Positions 1 to 8,328 of a DNA stretch of 64,000 nucleotides are shown piece by piece. Origin of the DNA: [Flexibacter] sp. ATCC 35208 (GTDB lineage: Bacteria > Bacteroidota > Bacteroidia > Chitinophagales > Chitinophagaceae); assembly GCF_001975825.1 (NCBI RefSeq), contig NZ_MTKN01000017.1, positions 79,779 through 143,778 of the forward strand, given 5' to 3'. Position 1 is the first letter of the stretch. The number at the start of each line of letters is the position of its first letter. Under the pieces are notes generated by a model, which saw nothing but the letters and a program-made list of their open reading frames with translations, ran no database searches and was not told the origin of the DNA. Position numbers and translations under genes: made by a program.

Positions 1-52
1 ATCAGCAGGTGATATTTAGGAATTGCATAATTTTGCTGCCCGAAGCACATAT

Positions 53-607
53 ATGAAGAAAATCATTACGCGTTTAGCGTTCCTGTGGGTCCTGATAGCT
101 ACCGTATCGTGCGAAAACGATATGGAGGCTGTGATGAACCTCGATAAAAAAGCCGCTGCTGTGGAGGAAGGGAAGAATATTAACTCCCTGTACAGTCAGG
201 ATGGGCACGTAAAAGCCAATCTGACAGCCCCCACTATGCTGCGCCACCTGGCGGTACCTATCTATGTGGAGTTCAATAACGGACTGAAGGTGTTGTTTTA
301 CAACGATACCCTGAGCGTAGAGAGCACCCTGACAGCCCGCTATGGCAAATACTTTGAGAATGACGCCAATGTCTTTCTCAAAGACCACGTGGTGGTTATC
401 AACAAGAAAGGAGAAAGGCTGGACTGCGAGGAGCTGAACTGGGATTCTAAAAAGCAACAGTTTATTTCCAATACGCCGGTGAGGATAAGTACGGAAACAG
501 ATACCTTATATGGTACCGGGCTGATTTCCAATCAGGACTTTACAAACTACACCATCCTGCATCCTACAGGTCCGTTTGTGGTACAGGATACCACCATGCT
601 GGACTAA
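53..607 (+). CDS. lptC: LptC-like LPS export lipoprotein
   Basis: Probable periplasmic component of the LPS transport bridge, which passes lipopolysaccharide from the inner-membrane ABC transporter to the LptA-like bridge. From the ATG at 53 the protein has 184 residues, a short signal peptide and a lipobox ending in Cys20 (TVSC). The rest is beta-rich with the pattern of the LptC/OstA fold, including repeated strands such as NTPVRISTETDTLYGTG and the end motif GPFVVQD typical of Bacteroidota LptC proteins. An ATG at 23 would extend the N-terminus, but it would place ten residues before the natural signal peptide, so 53 is preferred. A strong hairpin follows the gene. Function is inferred from family resemblance. 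Confidence 0.8.
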   Translation: MKKIITRLAFLWVLIATVSCENDMEAVMNLDKKAAAVEEGKNINSLYSQDGHVKANLTAPTMLRHLAVPIYVEFNNGLKVLFYNDTLSVESTLTARYGKYFENDANVFLKDHVVVINKKGERLDCEELNWDSKKQQFISNTPVRISTETDTLYGTGLISNQDFTNYTILHPTGPFVVQDTTMLD

Positions 608-625
608 AGATATTCGCTCAACGAG

Positions 626-661
626 AACGGCCCATCATTGCGTATGCAATGATGGGCCGTT
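626..661 (+). terminator. Hairpin terminator after lptC
   Basis: Perfect 16-base inverted repeat (626-641 with 646-661) around a 4-base loop, GC-rich at its base and followed by TCGCTTT. It lies 19 bases after the lptC stop codon. Confidence 0.7.
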
Positions 662-797
662 TCGCTTTAACCTATTTTTTAACCTAAAATTTTGTACTTA
701 TAAAACGCAAGAACCATGCCATTAAGTATGTGCATGTAGCCATCTATTTTATAATATAATGATACTCTGGCATATGTTCGAATAATCACTAAATCGT

Positions 798-867
798 GCA
801 TTCACCGGGAAAATTATAACATTCACTAAATGGCAGGTTTTTCTACAAAGCGGTCAGTATATATTTA
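798..867 (+). promoter_or_regulatory. Direct-repeat boxes and -7 element of small RNA copy A
   Basis: Boxes GCATTCAC (798-805) and ACATTCAC (819-826) start 21 bases apart. After exactly 33 bases comes TATATTTA (860-867), a one-base variant of the Bacteroidota -7 element TAnnTTTG. No TTG is seen at the -33 position, which would fit a promoter that depends on an activator. The 21-base direct-repeat arrangement matches what is known for LytTR-domain regulators (AgrA/AlgR type); assigning it to that family is inference. Confidence 0.65.
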
Positions 868-871
868 CAAT

Positions 872-926
872 AGGTTTTTCATAGGATATGGTTAAATTAT
901 TAGGCGGTATTCTTACCGCCTTTTTT
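872..926 (+). ncRNA. Putative small RNA, copy A
   Basis: The conserved segment AGGTTTTTCATAGGATATGG begins at 872, exactly 12 bases after the first base of the -7 element, which is the expected transcription start. It is followed by an A/T-rich linker and a 7-bp hairpin (903-909 with 914-920, loop TTCT) and TTTTTT: an intrinsic terminator. The predicted transcript is about 55 nt. It contains ATG at 888 and a 14-codon frame, but the other copies read the same hairpin in other frames, so a conserved peptide is unlikely. Copies B, C and D are described separately. Confidence 0.65.
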
Positions 927-1012
927 CTTTGAAAATGTTTTTCATCCCCCATTGGTGAATTCCCTCTTTCATGAAGGTTTTTATTATCTTAATACCTCAA
1001 TATCATAACATT

Positions 1013-1351
1013 ATGGAACAGATTACGTGGCAGGATTTTGAAAAGGTAGCCATTCGGGTAGGAACCATTATAGAAGTAGCCGATTTTCCCAAGGCAAAGA
1101 ACCCTGCTTACCAGTTATTAATTGACTTTGGTCCCGAGCTGGGCATTAAGCGTTCATCTGCTCAGATCACCAAATTATATAGTGAAGAGACGTTAATCGG
1201 CAAACAGGTGGTTGCTGTAGTGAACTTTCCAGTGAAGCAGGTGGCTAATTTTTTCTCTGAGTGTCTGGTACTTGGTGTAGTGGGCGCGGATAAAGAAGTA
1301 GTGTTGTTACAACCAGACAGGGCGGTCCAGAATGGCCTGCAAGTAGGATGA
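1013..1351 (+). CDS. csaA: CsaA-like tRNA-binding protein
   Basis: A 112-residue protein made almost wholly of an EMAP-II-like OB fold, as in CsaA and the C-terminus of MetRS, which binds tRNA without sequence specificity; CsaA has also been linked to chaperone activity and protein export. Family signatures are visible: the N-terminal FEKVAIRVGTI, then the stretch around IKRSSAQIT, and the VVAVVNFPVKQVA strand before the C-terminal VGADKEVVLLQPD. The frame opens at 971, but ATG 1013 gives the usual family length and start (MEQITWQDF). Small RNA copies lie on both sides (A before, B and C after). Confidence 0.88.
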   Translation: MEQITWQDFEKVAIRVGTIIEVADFPKAKNPAYQLLIDFGPELGIKRSSAQITKLYSEETLIGKQVVAVVNFPVKQVANFFSECLVLGVVGADKEVVLLQPDRAVQNGLQVG

Positions 1352-1469
1352 TAATGGTGTATTGACTAGTAATTAAGAATATTTACAATTTAAAAATTAA
1401 TTAATATTATCTTATTTGATATATATCAGCTGACCTCTTCATTCTTACTGTTTTACGAACTATTTTATA

Positions 1470-1518
1470 ACGTTCACGGAAATAGGAAGATAACTCATTT
1501 TTGTAGACTATATCTTTG
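1470..1518 (+). promoter_or_regulatory. Box and -7 element of small RNA copy B
   Basis: A clear ACGTTCAC box (1470-1477) is followed, after exactly 33 bases, by a perfect TATCTTTG (1511-1518). A second, weak box (TGTTTTAC, 1449-1456) may lie 21 bases upstream. No TTG is seen at the expected -33 position. Confidence 0.65.
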
Positions 1519-1522
1519 ACTC

Positions 1523-1588
1523 AGGTTTTTCATAGGATATGGTTAAAATTATTACAAGGGCGGTATTCTTACCGCCCTTCTATATTTT
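1523..1588 (+). ncRNA. Putative small RNA, copy B
   Basis: The conserved 20-base start seen in copy A recurs unchanged from 1523, again 12 bases after the start of the -7 element. The terminator stem is longer here: 10 bp (1556-1565 with 1570-1579) with the same TTCT loop, followed by a T-rich run. The predicted RNA is about 60-66 nt. From the ATG at 1539 the hairpin lies in a different reading frame from copy A. Confidence 0.65.
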
Positions 1589-1620
1589 AGGCAGGTACAG
1601 CCATTAACGGCTCATCTGTT

Positions 1621-1754
1621 ACGTTCACCCCTCAAAAACTGATTTTCCCCTTCAAAAGCCGGTACGTTTAACTTCCTTTTTATTACGTTCCCAAACAAAA
1701 ATATAGCATTCACCAGAATGGGGTTTGCGTGTATTCAAAATACGTGCACCTTTG
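1621..1754 (+). promoter_or_regulatory. Array of 21-base-spaced boxes and -7 element of copy C
   Basis: Boxes ACGTTCAC (1621), ACGTTTAA (1664), ACGTTCCC (1685) and GCATTCAC (1706) are seen; the last three are exactly 21 bases apart, and a weak match at 1642 would fill the gap. The last box ends 33 bases before CACCTTTG (1747-1754), a one-base variant of TAnnTTTG. This copy alone has a TTG (1725-1727) 19 bases before the -7 element. It is the longest array of the four. Confidence 0.65.
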
Positions 1755-1758
1755 GTAT

Positions 1759-1827
1759 AGGTTTTTCAATAAAGATATGGTTAAAATTTTTCGGGGCTGT
1801 AGTCTTGCAGCCCCGTTTCTTTTTTTA
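1759..1827 (+). ncRNA. Putative small RNA, copy C (divergent)
   Basis: The start AGGTTTTTCA is kept 12 bases after the -7 element and the later GATATGGTTAAAAT is kept, but 5 bases between differ from the other copies. The terminator stem has a different sequence (1792-1799 with 1808-1815), so the structure is kept while the sequence has changed, followed by TTTCTTTTTTT. The T run reaches the stop codon of the convergent peptidase gene, and the hairpin can serve both directions. Confidence 0.6.
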
Positions 1828-3930
1828 TAACTCTGCCGGAAACGGCTCTTCCAGTAAATAGCGATAGATAAACCGGTACATCTCCATATCACTATGCTTC
1901 ATCTTGATACTGGTTCTCCACCCATGACGCTCTCCCGGAACTAACATAAATTCAAAATGCTTATTCATGTCTTCCAGCATATTGACCAACTGGATACTGT
2001 TTTGCATATGTACATTATCGTCCATGGTGCCATGTACGATCCTGATTAATCCCTTATAGCGGTCCAGGTAATGCATAGGCGAAGTGATCTTGTAACCTTC
2101 CGGGTTCTCGGCAGGGGTATCCATATATCTTTCTGTATAATGGCTATCGTAGAGCTGCCAGTCGGTCACCGAATAGTTCGCCATACCATAGTTAAATACG
2201 GAAGCGCCATAGGTCAGTGCCATACAGGTCATATACCCCCCAAAACTGCCACCGGTTATGCAAACCTTGTTTGTATCTACATAAGCCTGGGAACGGAGCC
2301 ATTTGGTGGCATCCATATAATCCTCGATTTCATAGATACCCGTTTTGCGATGGATGTAGTTCATGCCCATTTTACCCAGCTGGCCAGAGCTACGATTATC
2401 AATTACCACCTGGATAATACCTTTTTCGGCCCACCATTGTGCGGTCAGGTTGCCATTCCAGCGATCGTATACGGTGCCTGCATCAGGCCCACCATAGATG
2501 CTGATGAGTACAGGGTATTTTTTGCCTTCCTGCATATGTAGTGGCATGGTAACCGTCATTGGCAGGGTCAACCCGTCGCGGGTAGTATAAGTCATTAATT
2601 TGGGCAGGGCCAGGTTGTAACTGGCTAATTGAGCGCCTTTGCTATCGCCCAATTCTCTGATTACCTTGCCTTTATTGTCTACCAGCGCAATGCGGCCAGG
2701 TGTATTGAGGTTCGAATAGGTGGTAATGAAGTAGTCGCCATGGGGACTTACGGTCGCAGCATGGTAGTATTCGCCGAAGGTAAGGCGGGTAATTGCCGCT
2801 GTATTCAGGTTTACCTTATAAAGATCTGTGCGGGTAGAAGCTTCTTTTCTTGCTACGAAGTAGAGTTGTTCCTGTTTTGCATCCAGGGCTACGGTATAGT
2901 TCACCGTCCAGTTGCCGGTCGTGAGCTGCTTTTTGAGTGAGCCGTCCATATTGTACCAGTACAGGTGGGACCAGCCTGTTTTATCACTTCTCATGATAAA
3001 TCCTTTACCTTTCTCAAGAATAGTCATTCCATCCTTCCAGTCGATCCAGGTAGGCTGTTTTTCATCGTACACTTCCTTTTTAGCGCCGGTGGTTAGGTTG
3101 ATATCGTAGATCTTCAGGTTATCCTGTCCCCTGTTCATCCATTGCATCCATAGGTGGTTGTCGGTTGTCCAGTAAGGGGTACCGAAGTACTGATCTGCCT
3201 TTTCGTCAAAAGCTGCCCAGGTGGTAGCACCACCAGCTACGGGTACCACGCCTACTTTCACTTCCGGGTTTTTATCGCCGGCTTTTGGATAACGGGTGTT
3301 TTCTGTGAAGCCGTGCTGCCCTTTTTCGCTGTAAATAGGGAATATGGGTACCTGTGAGTCGTCAAAACGCATGTAAGCCAGGTAGCGGCTATCGGGACTC
3401 CACCAGAAAGCACGGTAGCGGGAGGCACGGCCCAGAATTTCTTCATAATAGATCCAGGAGGCGTAACCATTGTATACCACGTCAGAAGCGTCGCTGGTAT
3501 AGCGGGTTTCCTTTTTGGTGGCTATTTCTACGCTATAGAGGTCATTGTGGCGGGTAAAGGCCACATATTTCCCATCAGGAGAGATCGTAGGATTCTTTTC
3601 TGTGAGCGTATCGTTTGTCAGTTGTGTGGTCGTACCATCAGCAGCTGTGTAGATAATATCGTGATCCTGAACAGATACGGCAATGCCGGCCTGGGAATAG
3701 TCGGTCGCTGCACCCGTCTTTACATCTACTTTGTAAGACTTGCCATTGCGCACTTCGATATAATGTGTGTCATCAGCCCAACCGGTTATGTTGGGGAGTG
3801 GCTGGGAAATGCCGGAAGGGGCATTTTTCCAGATCTGCTCGTAGGTAAGGTCTTTTTTATCCTGGGCGCATAGTGGCGCGGATAACAGACCCAGGGCTGC
3901 CATGTAGCGGGTAAAGTGACGTAATTGCAT
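1825..3930 (-). CDS. Dipeptidyl peptidase IV family serine peptidase (S9B)
   Basis: Probable secreted or periplasmic peptidase removing N-terminal Xaa-Pro or Xaa-Ala dipeptides. The 701-residue protein has a signal peptide (to about residue 22), an eight-bladed beta-propeller N-terminal domain (DPPIV_N) and a C-terminal alpha/beta hydrolase domain. The catalytic triad is visible as Ser562 in GGSFGGYM, Asp637 in GTMDDNVH and His669 in GERHGW; the spacings (75 and 107) are close to those of human DPP4. The double-Glu motif that binds the substrate N-terminus is present as YYEEILG near residue 160. The gene is downstream of lysS on the same strand, separated by a terminator. Confidence 0.93.
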   Translation of the reverse strand: MQLRHFTRYMAALGLLSAPLCAQDKKDLTYEQIWKNAPSGISQPLPNITGWADDTHYIEVRNGKSYKVDVKTGAATDYSQAGIAVSVQDHDIIYTAADGTTTQLTNDTLTEKNPTISPDGKYVAFTRHNDLYSVEIATKKETRYTSDASDVVYNGYASWIYYEEILGRASRYRAFWWSPDSRYLAYMRFDDSQVPIFPIYSEKGQHGFTENTRYPKAGDKNPEVKVGVVPVAGGATTWAAFDEKADQYFGTPYWTTDNHLWMQWMNRGQDNLKIYDINLTTGAKKEVYDEKQPTWIDWKDGMTILEKGKGFIMRSDKTGWSHLYWYNMDGSLKKQLTTGNWTVNYTVALDAKQEQLYFVARKEASTRTDLYKVNLNTAAITRLTFGEYYHAATVSPHGDYFITTYSNLNTPGRIALVDNKGKVIRELGDSKGAQLASYNLALPKLMTYTTRDGLTLPMTVTMPLHMQEGKKYPVLISIYGGPDAGTVYDRWNGNLTAQWWAEKGIIQVVIDNRSSGQLGKMGMNYIHRKTGIYEIEDYMDATKWLRSQAYVDTNKVCITGGSFGGYMTCMALTYGASVFNYGMANYSVTDWQLYDSHYTERYMDTPAENPEGYKITSPMHYLDRYKGLIRIVHGTMDDNVHMQNSIQLVNMLEDMNKHFEFMLVPGERHGWRTSIKMKHSDMEMYRFIYRYLLEEPFPAEL

Positions 3931-3951
3931 AGATCGGATTTGTTGTAAATT

Positions 3952-3981
3952 AAAAATCCGGCCATTAAGAGCCGGATTTTT
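3952..3981. terminator. Hairpin terminator after lysS
   Basis: Inverted repeat of 11 bases (3952-3962 with 3971-3981) with A and T runs at its ends, so it can act on either strand. It lies just past the lysS stop codon on the minus strand. Confidence 0.75.
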
Positions 3982-4005
3982 TGGATATAAGGTTGAAAGA
4001 GAAGA

Positions 4006-5520
4006 CTATTGGAGCTTCTCTGGTTTCATTTGTGGGAAGAACAGCACATCCTGGATAGATAGGTTGTTTGTCATGATCATGGTCAAACGGTCGATACCAA
4101 TACCGATACCGGAGGTTGGTGGCATACCGTATTCCAAGGCACGGAGGAAGTCGTAGTCGATGTACATCGCTTCGTCATCACCTCTTTCCATCAGTTTCAC
4201 CTGGTCTTCGAAGCGCTGGCGCTGGTCGATAGGATCATTCAGCTCGCTGTAAGCGTTGGCCAGTTCCTTACCGTTTACCATCAGTTCAAAGCGTTCTACC
4301 AGACCTGGTTTGCTACGGTGTTTCTTGGTGAGCGGGCTCATTTCCACCGGATAGTCAATGATGAAGGTCGGCTGTACATAGTTGTGTTCAGCTTTTTCGC
4401 CAAAGATCTCGTCGATCAGTTTACCCTTACCCATGCTAGGTGCAACGCCGATACCCAGTTGTTTACAGGTATCACGCAGCTGTGCTTCGTCCATTTCGGA
4501 AATGTCGATACCGGTATGTTCTTTAATCGCATCAAACATAGTGACACGGCGGAAAGGCGCTTTGAAGTCGATCACCTTCTCTCCTACCTGTACCAGGGTA
4601 GTACCATGCAGGGCGAGGGCGATCTTTTCCAGCAGGGTTTCTGTGGTACGCATCATCCACTCGTAGTCTTTGTAAGCGGCGTACATTTCCATTACGGTAA
4701 ATTCCGGGTTGTGGGTACGGTCCATACCTTCGTTGCGGAAGTCTTTGGCAAACTCGTACACCCCATCGAAACCACCTACGATCAAACGTTTCAGGTAAAG
4801 CTCATTGGCGATACGCATATATAATGGAATATCCAGTGCATTGTGATGTGTCTTGAACGGACGTGCAGTGGCGCCACCAGGAATAGGCTGGAGGATCGGT
4901 GTTTCAACTTCCAGGTAACCCAGGTCGTTATAGAAATCACGGATGGTCTGCATGATCTTCGTACGCTTGATAAAGGTATCCTTGACAGACGGGTTGATGA
5001 TCAGGTCTACGTAGCGTTGGCGATATCTGAATTCAGGATCGGTTACGGCATCGAATACTTCACCATCCTTTTCGCTTACTACAGGAAGCACGCGGAGGGA
5101 TTTAGCGAGAAAATCGAGCTTGGTTACGTGTATAGACAATTCGCCTGTTTTGGTAACAAAGGCATAGCCTTTTGCACCGATGATATCGCCTATATCGAGT
5201 ATCTTTTTGACTAAAATATCGTACATGGACTTATCCTCGCCATTGCTGATGTCATCGCGGCGTACATACAGTTGAATATATCCTGTATGGTCCTGCAACT
5301 TTATGAAAGCTGCTTTACCCATGTCACGGATCTTCATGATACGGCCAGCGATGCAGAGGTTCTGCAACTGCTCTTTGGTTTCTTCACTATATACCGCTTT
5401 AATTTTTTCTGCGGTATTGTTTACGGGATATTCTTCCGCCGGATAAGGGTCGATGCCCAGTTTCTCCAATTCCTGCAGTTTTTCCCTGCGTATGATCTCT
5501 TGCTCAGATAGTGATGTCAT
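4006..5520 (-). CDS. lysS: Lysyl-tRNA synthetase, class II
   Basis: Charges tRNA-Lys with lysine in the cytoplasm. At 504 residues it has the usual length. An N-terminal OB-fold anticodon-binding domain (about 50-150, with [25 protein letters not shown] strands) is followed by the class II catalytic core: motif 2 ([14 protein letters not shown]) and motif 3 ([11 protein letters not shown]) near the C-terminus. The family ending FFPQMKPE is present. A perfect -7 element TATTTTTG is seen on the minus strand at 5549-5556, which would put the start of the mRNA about 24 bases before the ATG. Confidence 0.97.
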   Translation of the reverse strand: MTSLSEQEIIRREKLQELEKLGIDPYPAEEYPVNNTAEKIKAVYSEETKEQLQNLCIAGRIMKIRDMGKAAFIKLQDHTGYIQLYVRRDDISNGEDKSMYDILVKKILDIGDIIGAKGYAFVTKTGELSIHVTKLDFLAKSLRVLPVVSEKDGEVFDAVTDPEFRYRQRYVDLIINPSVKDTFIKRTKIMQTIRDFYNDLGYLEVETPILQPIPGGATARPFKTHHNALDIPLYMRIANELYLKRLIVGGFDGVYEFAKDFRNEGMDRTHNPEFTVMEMYAAYKDYEWMMRTTETLLEKIALALHGTTLVQVGEKVIDFKAPFRRVTMFDAIKEHTGIDISEMDEAQLRDTCKQLGIGVAPSMGKGKLIDEIFGEKAEHNYVQPTFIIDYPVEMSPLTKKHRSKPGLVERFELMVNGKELANAYSELNDPIDQRQRFEDQVKLMERGDDEAMYIDYDFLRALEYGMPPTSGIGIGIDRLTMIMTNNLSIQDVLFFPQMKPEKLQ

Positions 5521-5635
5521 GTAAATACTGAATTACAATAATGGAGTGCAAAAATAACTGTTTTCTCCCCTTTGGCATTAATTTTTCTCTTTATTCCATA
5601 GGTTCTACATATTCCACACTAAAAACAGTAATGAG

Positions 5636-6469
5636 ATGAAAACTATTATTGTTCCTACGGACTTTTCAGCAGCAGCATATAATGCCGCCCGCTATGCGTT
5701 GGGACTGGCAAGCCAGATGGGGGCTTCCCGGGTTGTTTTGTACCATGCATATGAGCTGGTAGTGCCGGTGCCGGATATGCCTTCGGCTATTCCGATGGTA
5801 GATCCTGCGGACCTGAAGGCGGCCAGTGAAGAAGGGCTGGAAAAGATGCAAAGGGAGCTGGCAACCGAAATTCCTGCTAATGTAATACTGGATTTGCGGG
5901 CAGAAAATCACCTGCTGGCAGCAAATATTGATGGATTTTGCATTGATCAGCAAGCCGATCTAATTATAATGGGTACGGAAGGGGGCAGTCATTTCGAAGA
6001 GATTCTCATTGGTTCCAATTCGGTAGATGTGGCCAGGCATACCGCTTGTCCGGTGATTATTGTACCAGGAGATGCCGTGTACCACCCTATTCGGAAGATC
6101 GTATTCGCGTGTGATTTTAAACATATGGGGGAAAATACGCCCATTGGAACCCTGAAGAGTTTGCTCAGTACCTTTAATGCAGAACTGCATGTGTTAAACA
6201 TCGATCATTCCGGGAAAGGGCTGGCAGGTGAAACACCTATGGAGAGTTTACTGCTGGATACCCTGCTGGAAGGGTATAACCCAATTTACCATTTTGTAGA
6301 CAATGAGAATGTGGTGAATGGGATCATGGATTTTTCAGAAAAGGAAGGCGCCGATCTGATCTTTATTATCCCACGGAAACATGGGCTTTTTGAAGGCATG
6401 TTCAGAAGGAGCCGGACTACTCAGCTGGCTTTTCACAGTCATATCCCTTTGCTGGCAATACACGAATAG
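5636..6469 (+). CDS. Universal stress protein with two Usp domains
   Basis: A 277-residue cytoplasmic protein with two tandem Usp folds (about 1-145 and 150-277). The first domain starts with the typical MKTIIVPTDFSAAAYNAARYAL and carries a nucleotide-binding glycine motif, GTEGGSHFEEILIGSNS, before the strand CPVIIVP. The second domain ends with HIPLLAIHE but lacks a clear Gly-x2-Gly motif, so probably only one domain binds ATP. Family members respond to stress or energy state; the exact role here is unknown. It stands alone, with a strong terminator after it. Confidence 0.92.
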   Translation: MKTIIVPTDFSAAAYNAARYALGLASQMGASRVVLYHAYELVVPVPDMPSAIPMVDPADLKAASEEGLEKMQRELATEIPANVILDLRAENHLLAANIDGFCIDQQADLIIMGTEGGSHFEEILIGSNSVDVARHTACPVIIVPGDAVYHPIRKIVFACDFKHMGENTPIGTLKSLLSTFNAELHVLNIDHSGKGLAGETPMESLLLDTLLEGYNPIYHFVDNENVVNGIMDFSEKEGADLIFIIPRKHGLFEGMFRRSRTTQLAFHSHIPLLAIHE

Positions 6470-6495
6470 GAAAATACGTTACATTTATAGCCTGT

Positions 6496-6530
6496 AGCAG
6501 CCCCGGATCGCATTGCGATCCGGGGCTGCT
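6496..6530 (+). terminator. Hairpin terminator after the stress protein gene
   Basis: Perfect 16-bp GC-rich stem (6496-6511 with 6515-6530) with a 3-base loop, 26 bases after the stop codon. The T run after it is poor. Confidence 0.65.
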
Positions 6531-6616
6531 GTGCGATGAGCTACCCTTCATCATTAATTGAATTGGTAGATTAAATATTGTTACTAATTTGCATGTAAAC
6601 CACAACTTCAATCAAT

Positions 6617-7363
6617 ATGTACAAGAAACTATGTCTTCTGTTTTTGGCAGGTATTTCTTTAGGGACGGTATCTCAGGCGCAGATACTGAAGAATTTGAGT
6701 AAGGCAGTAAGTAGTGCAGCCAGCAGTGCATCAGGTAGTACTACCGGGATTTCTGAGAGTGATGCAGGTAGTGCCATCAAAGAAGCACTTTCTAAAGGTG
6801 TGACTTCAGGTATCGGAGTGTTGAACAAAACAGATGGCTTCTTTGGCAGTGAGGTATACAAACTGTTATTACCTCCTGATGCCGTTAAGATTGGGAATAC
6901 ATTGAGAAGTGTTGGTCTGGGTGCACAGGTAGATCAGGCAATTCTGTCTATCAACCGTGCAGCTGAAAAAGCAGTAGGTTCTGCAGCGCCAATTTTTGTA
7001 TCTGCTATCAAGGGAATGTCTATTGCTGATGCGCTAAACATTCTGAAAGGAACGGATAGTTCTGCTACAGTATATTTCAAGGGTAAAACCACTACTGACC
7101 TGAAAGCTGCATTTGCGCCAGTAGTAAAAGGTGCGCTGGATAGCACTAACGCTACTAAGTATTATGCTGACATCATTAATTCCTACAATAAGCTGCCGAC
7201 TACATTCAAAAAGGCAAATCCGGATTTGCAGGATTATGTGACAGGAATGGCAGTGAATGCACTGTTTGATCAGATTAAAATTGAAGAGAAGAATATCAGG
7301 AATAATTCAACGGCGAGAACGAGTGCGCTGTTGCAGAAGGTGTTTGGAAGTGTAGCGAAATAA
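6617..7363 (+). CDS. DUF4197 exported protein
   Basis: A 248-residue protein with a signal peptide (to about residue 22, ending SQAQ) that matches the DUF4197 pattern: a mostly helical protein with the conserved stretch AIKEALSKGVTSGI near residue 55, PPDAVKIGNTL near 90, and the C-terminal VTGMAVNALFDQIKIEEKNIR. The function of this family is not established; it is probably periplasmic. It stands alone. The N-terminal third is rich in Ser, Ala and Gly. Confidence 0.85.
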   Translation: MYKKLCLLFLAGISLGTVSQAQILKNLSKAVSSAASSASGSTTGISESDAGSAIKEALSKGVTSGIGVLNKTDGFFGSEVYKLLLPPDAVKIGNTLRSVGLGAQVDQAILSINRAAEKAVGSAAPIFVSAIKGMSIADALNILKGTDSSATVYFKGKTTTDLKAAFAPVVKGALDSTNATKYYADIINSYNKLPTTFKKANPDLQDYVTGMAVNALFDQIKIEEKNIRNNSTARTSALLQKVFGSVAK

Positions 7364-7369
7364 TTATTA

Positions 7370-7409
7370 CCAGGAGATCGGGTTTGCTCTGGCAAACCTG
7401 ATCTCCTGG
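7370..7409. terminator. Hairpin terminator after the DUF4197 gene
   Basis: An 18-bp stem with one G-T pair (7370-7387 with 7392-7409), between two converging genes. Confidence 0.65.
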
Positions 7410-7412
7410 TGT

Positions 7413-7447
7413 CAAAAGGGTTGCGGCCGGAGACTGCAACCCTTTTG
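7413..7447. terminator. Hairpin terminator of the flavin reductase gene
   Basis: Perfect 12-bp stem (7413-7424 with 7436-7447) with CAAAA and TTTTG at its ends, 2 bases after the end of the minus-strand flavin reductase gene. It can work on both strands. Confidence 0.7.
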
Positions 7448-7449
7448 AT

Positions 7450-8328
7450 TTATACAGCAAGTAGTATCTGCCACGCTTCTGCTACTTTCCCTTTGTCTAA
7501 TAGCCGTTGGGCGTACGCATGCAGCTCCCGCTCCATCTCATCAGGTGTAATACTATAATACTGGAAAATATTCTTCAGGTGCTCATCCTCAAATGCCGGA
7601 TCTATCACCGGGTGTTCATGCACATTTGCTAATTGTCCCAAATGATTACCGGTCAGAATGCTGCTATTCCGGATATGCAAGGGCAGGGCATCAATCCCGA
7701 TCCCTAATAATGTATTCGGCTTTGCCACTTCAAATACCGCATCGCCGGAAGCCCTGCAATAATAGTCCCCTCCCATTCTCGCTACCAGGTCCAGTTTGTG
7801 CGGATCAATCCCTCCTTTCTCATTCAGCACTTCATCACTAATATGGATCATGACAGGTTCACAAATCACCAGGTTACCCGCACCTCCTTCAGTACCGGTT
7901 TCAATAATCTGCCTAACAATACACTCAATCTGCACCGGGCTTTCCTTTACTCTGAAAGGCCGTACTTTTTCAGCAGCAATTGCTGTAAACCCCGCTTTCT
8001 CAAATTCACTGATCTCTTTCGGGTATTCACAACTGGCCAAAGAAGTCTGCTGCACCATGGCATAATTCACCATATTGATCACGACTTCCTTTACCTCGTA
8101 AAGGTTCTCCAGTGTGTGTTTGGTCGTATTGTCCCTGACCCTGCGCGAAGGTGAAAAAATCAACGTAGCAGGATTAGTTCCGAAGATATTGAAGAAGCTA
8201 AATGGCGATAAATTAGGTCTTCCTTCTTTATCGACAGTGCTTGCAAAACAGATAGGTCTGGGAGCGATGGCGCCCTGTAAATAACCTTGCAGTACGGCGG
8301 TGGTTACCTGCCCCGGAATGATCTGCAT
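7450..8328 (-). CDS. Flavin reductase family protein (FMN-binding split barrel)
   Basis: A 292-residue protein with the FMN-binding split-barrel domain of the flavin reductase-like/HpaC superfamily in its first two thirds. Typical features are the start PRPICFASTVDKEGRPNLSPFSFFN, the phosphate-contacting stretch around SPSRR and DTTKHTLEN, and CEYPKEISEFEKAGF. The C-terminal 90 residues are an extension of unknown role. The start codon directly follows the stop codon of the upstream FAH-family gene, so the two are almost certainly co-transcribed. Such pairs occur in Bacteroidota aromatic amino acid breakdown loci, but the substrate here is not shown by the sequence. Confidence 0.85.
   Translation of the reverse strand: MQIIPGQVTTAVLQGYLQGAIAPRPICFASTVDKEGRPNLSPFSFFNIFGTNPATLIFSPSRRVRDNTTKHTLENLYEVKEVVINMVNYAMVQQTSLASCEYPKEISEFEKAGFTAIAAEKVRPFRVKESPVQIECIVRQIIETGTEGGAGNLVICEPVMIHISDEVLNEKGGIDPHKLDLVARMGGDYYCRASGDAVFEVAKPNTLLGIGIDALPLHIRNSSILTGNHLGQLANVHEHPVIDPAFEDEHLKNIFQYYSITPDEMERELHAYAQRLLDKGKVAEAWQILLAV

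Larger units (their letters stand above)
608..1012. other. Intergenic region holding small RNA copy A
   Basis: Apart from the lptC terminator, this AT-rich stretch holds one thing that can be recognised: the regulatory boxes, promoter and transcript of small RNA copy A (798-926). I see no protein gene in it. An in-frame ATG at 971 would lengthen the next gene, but the family start is at 1013. Confidence 0.6.
1352..1824. other. Intergenic region holding small RNA copies B and C
   Basis: This 473-base stretch between csaA and the convergent peptidase gene is fully occupied by two tandem units of the same small RNA family, each with its own box array, promoter and terminator. No protein gene is supported; the short frame on the minus strand at 1710-1892 overlaps these signals and is discounted. 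Confidence 0.6.

Noticed and set aside
1..22. End of an upstream gene at the window edge
   Set aside because: Stop codons occur in two frames within the first 20 bases, but too little sequence is present to support a gene call.
971..1012. Upstream ATG of the CsaA-like gene
   Set aside because: It would add 14 residues with no counterpart in the family; ATG 1013 gives the normal N-terminus.
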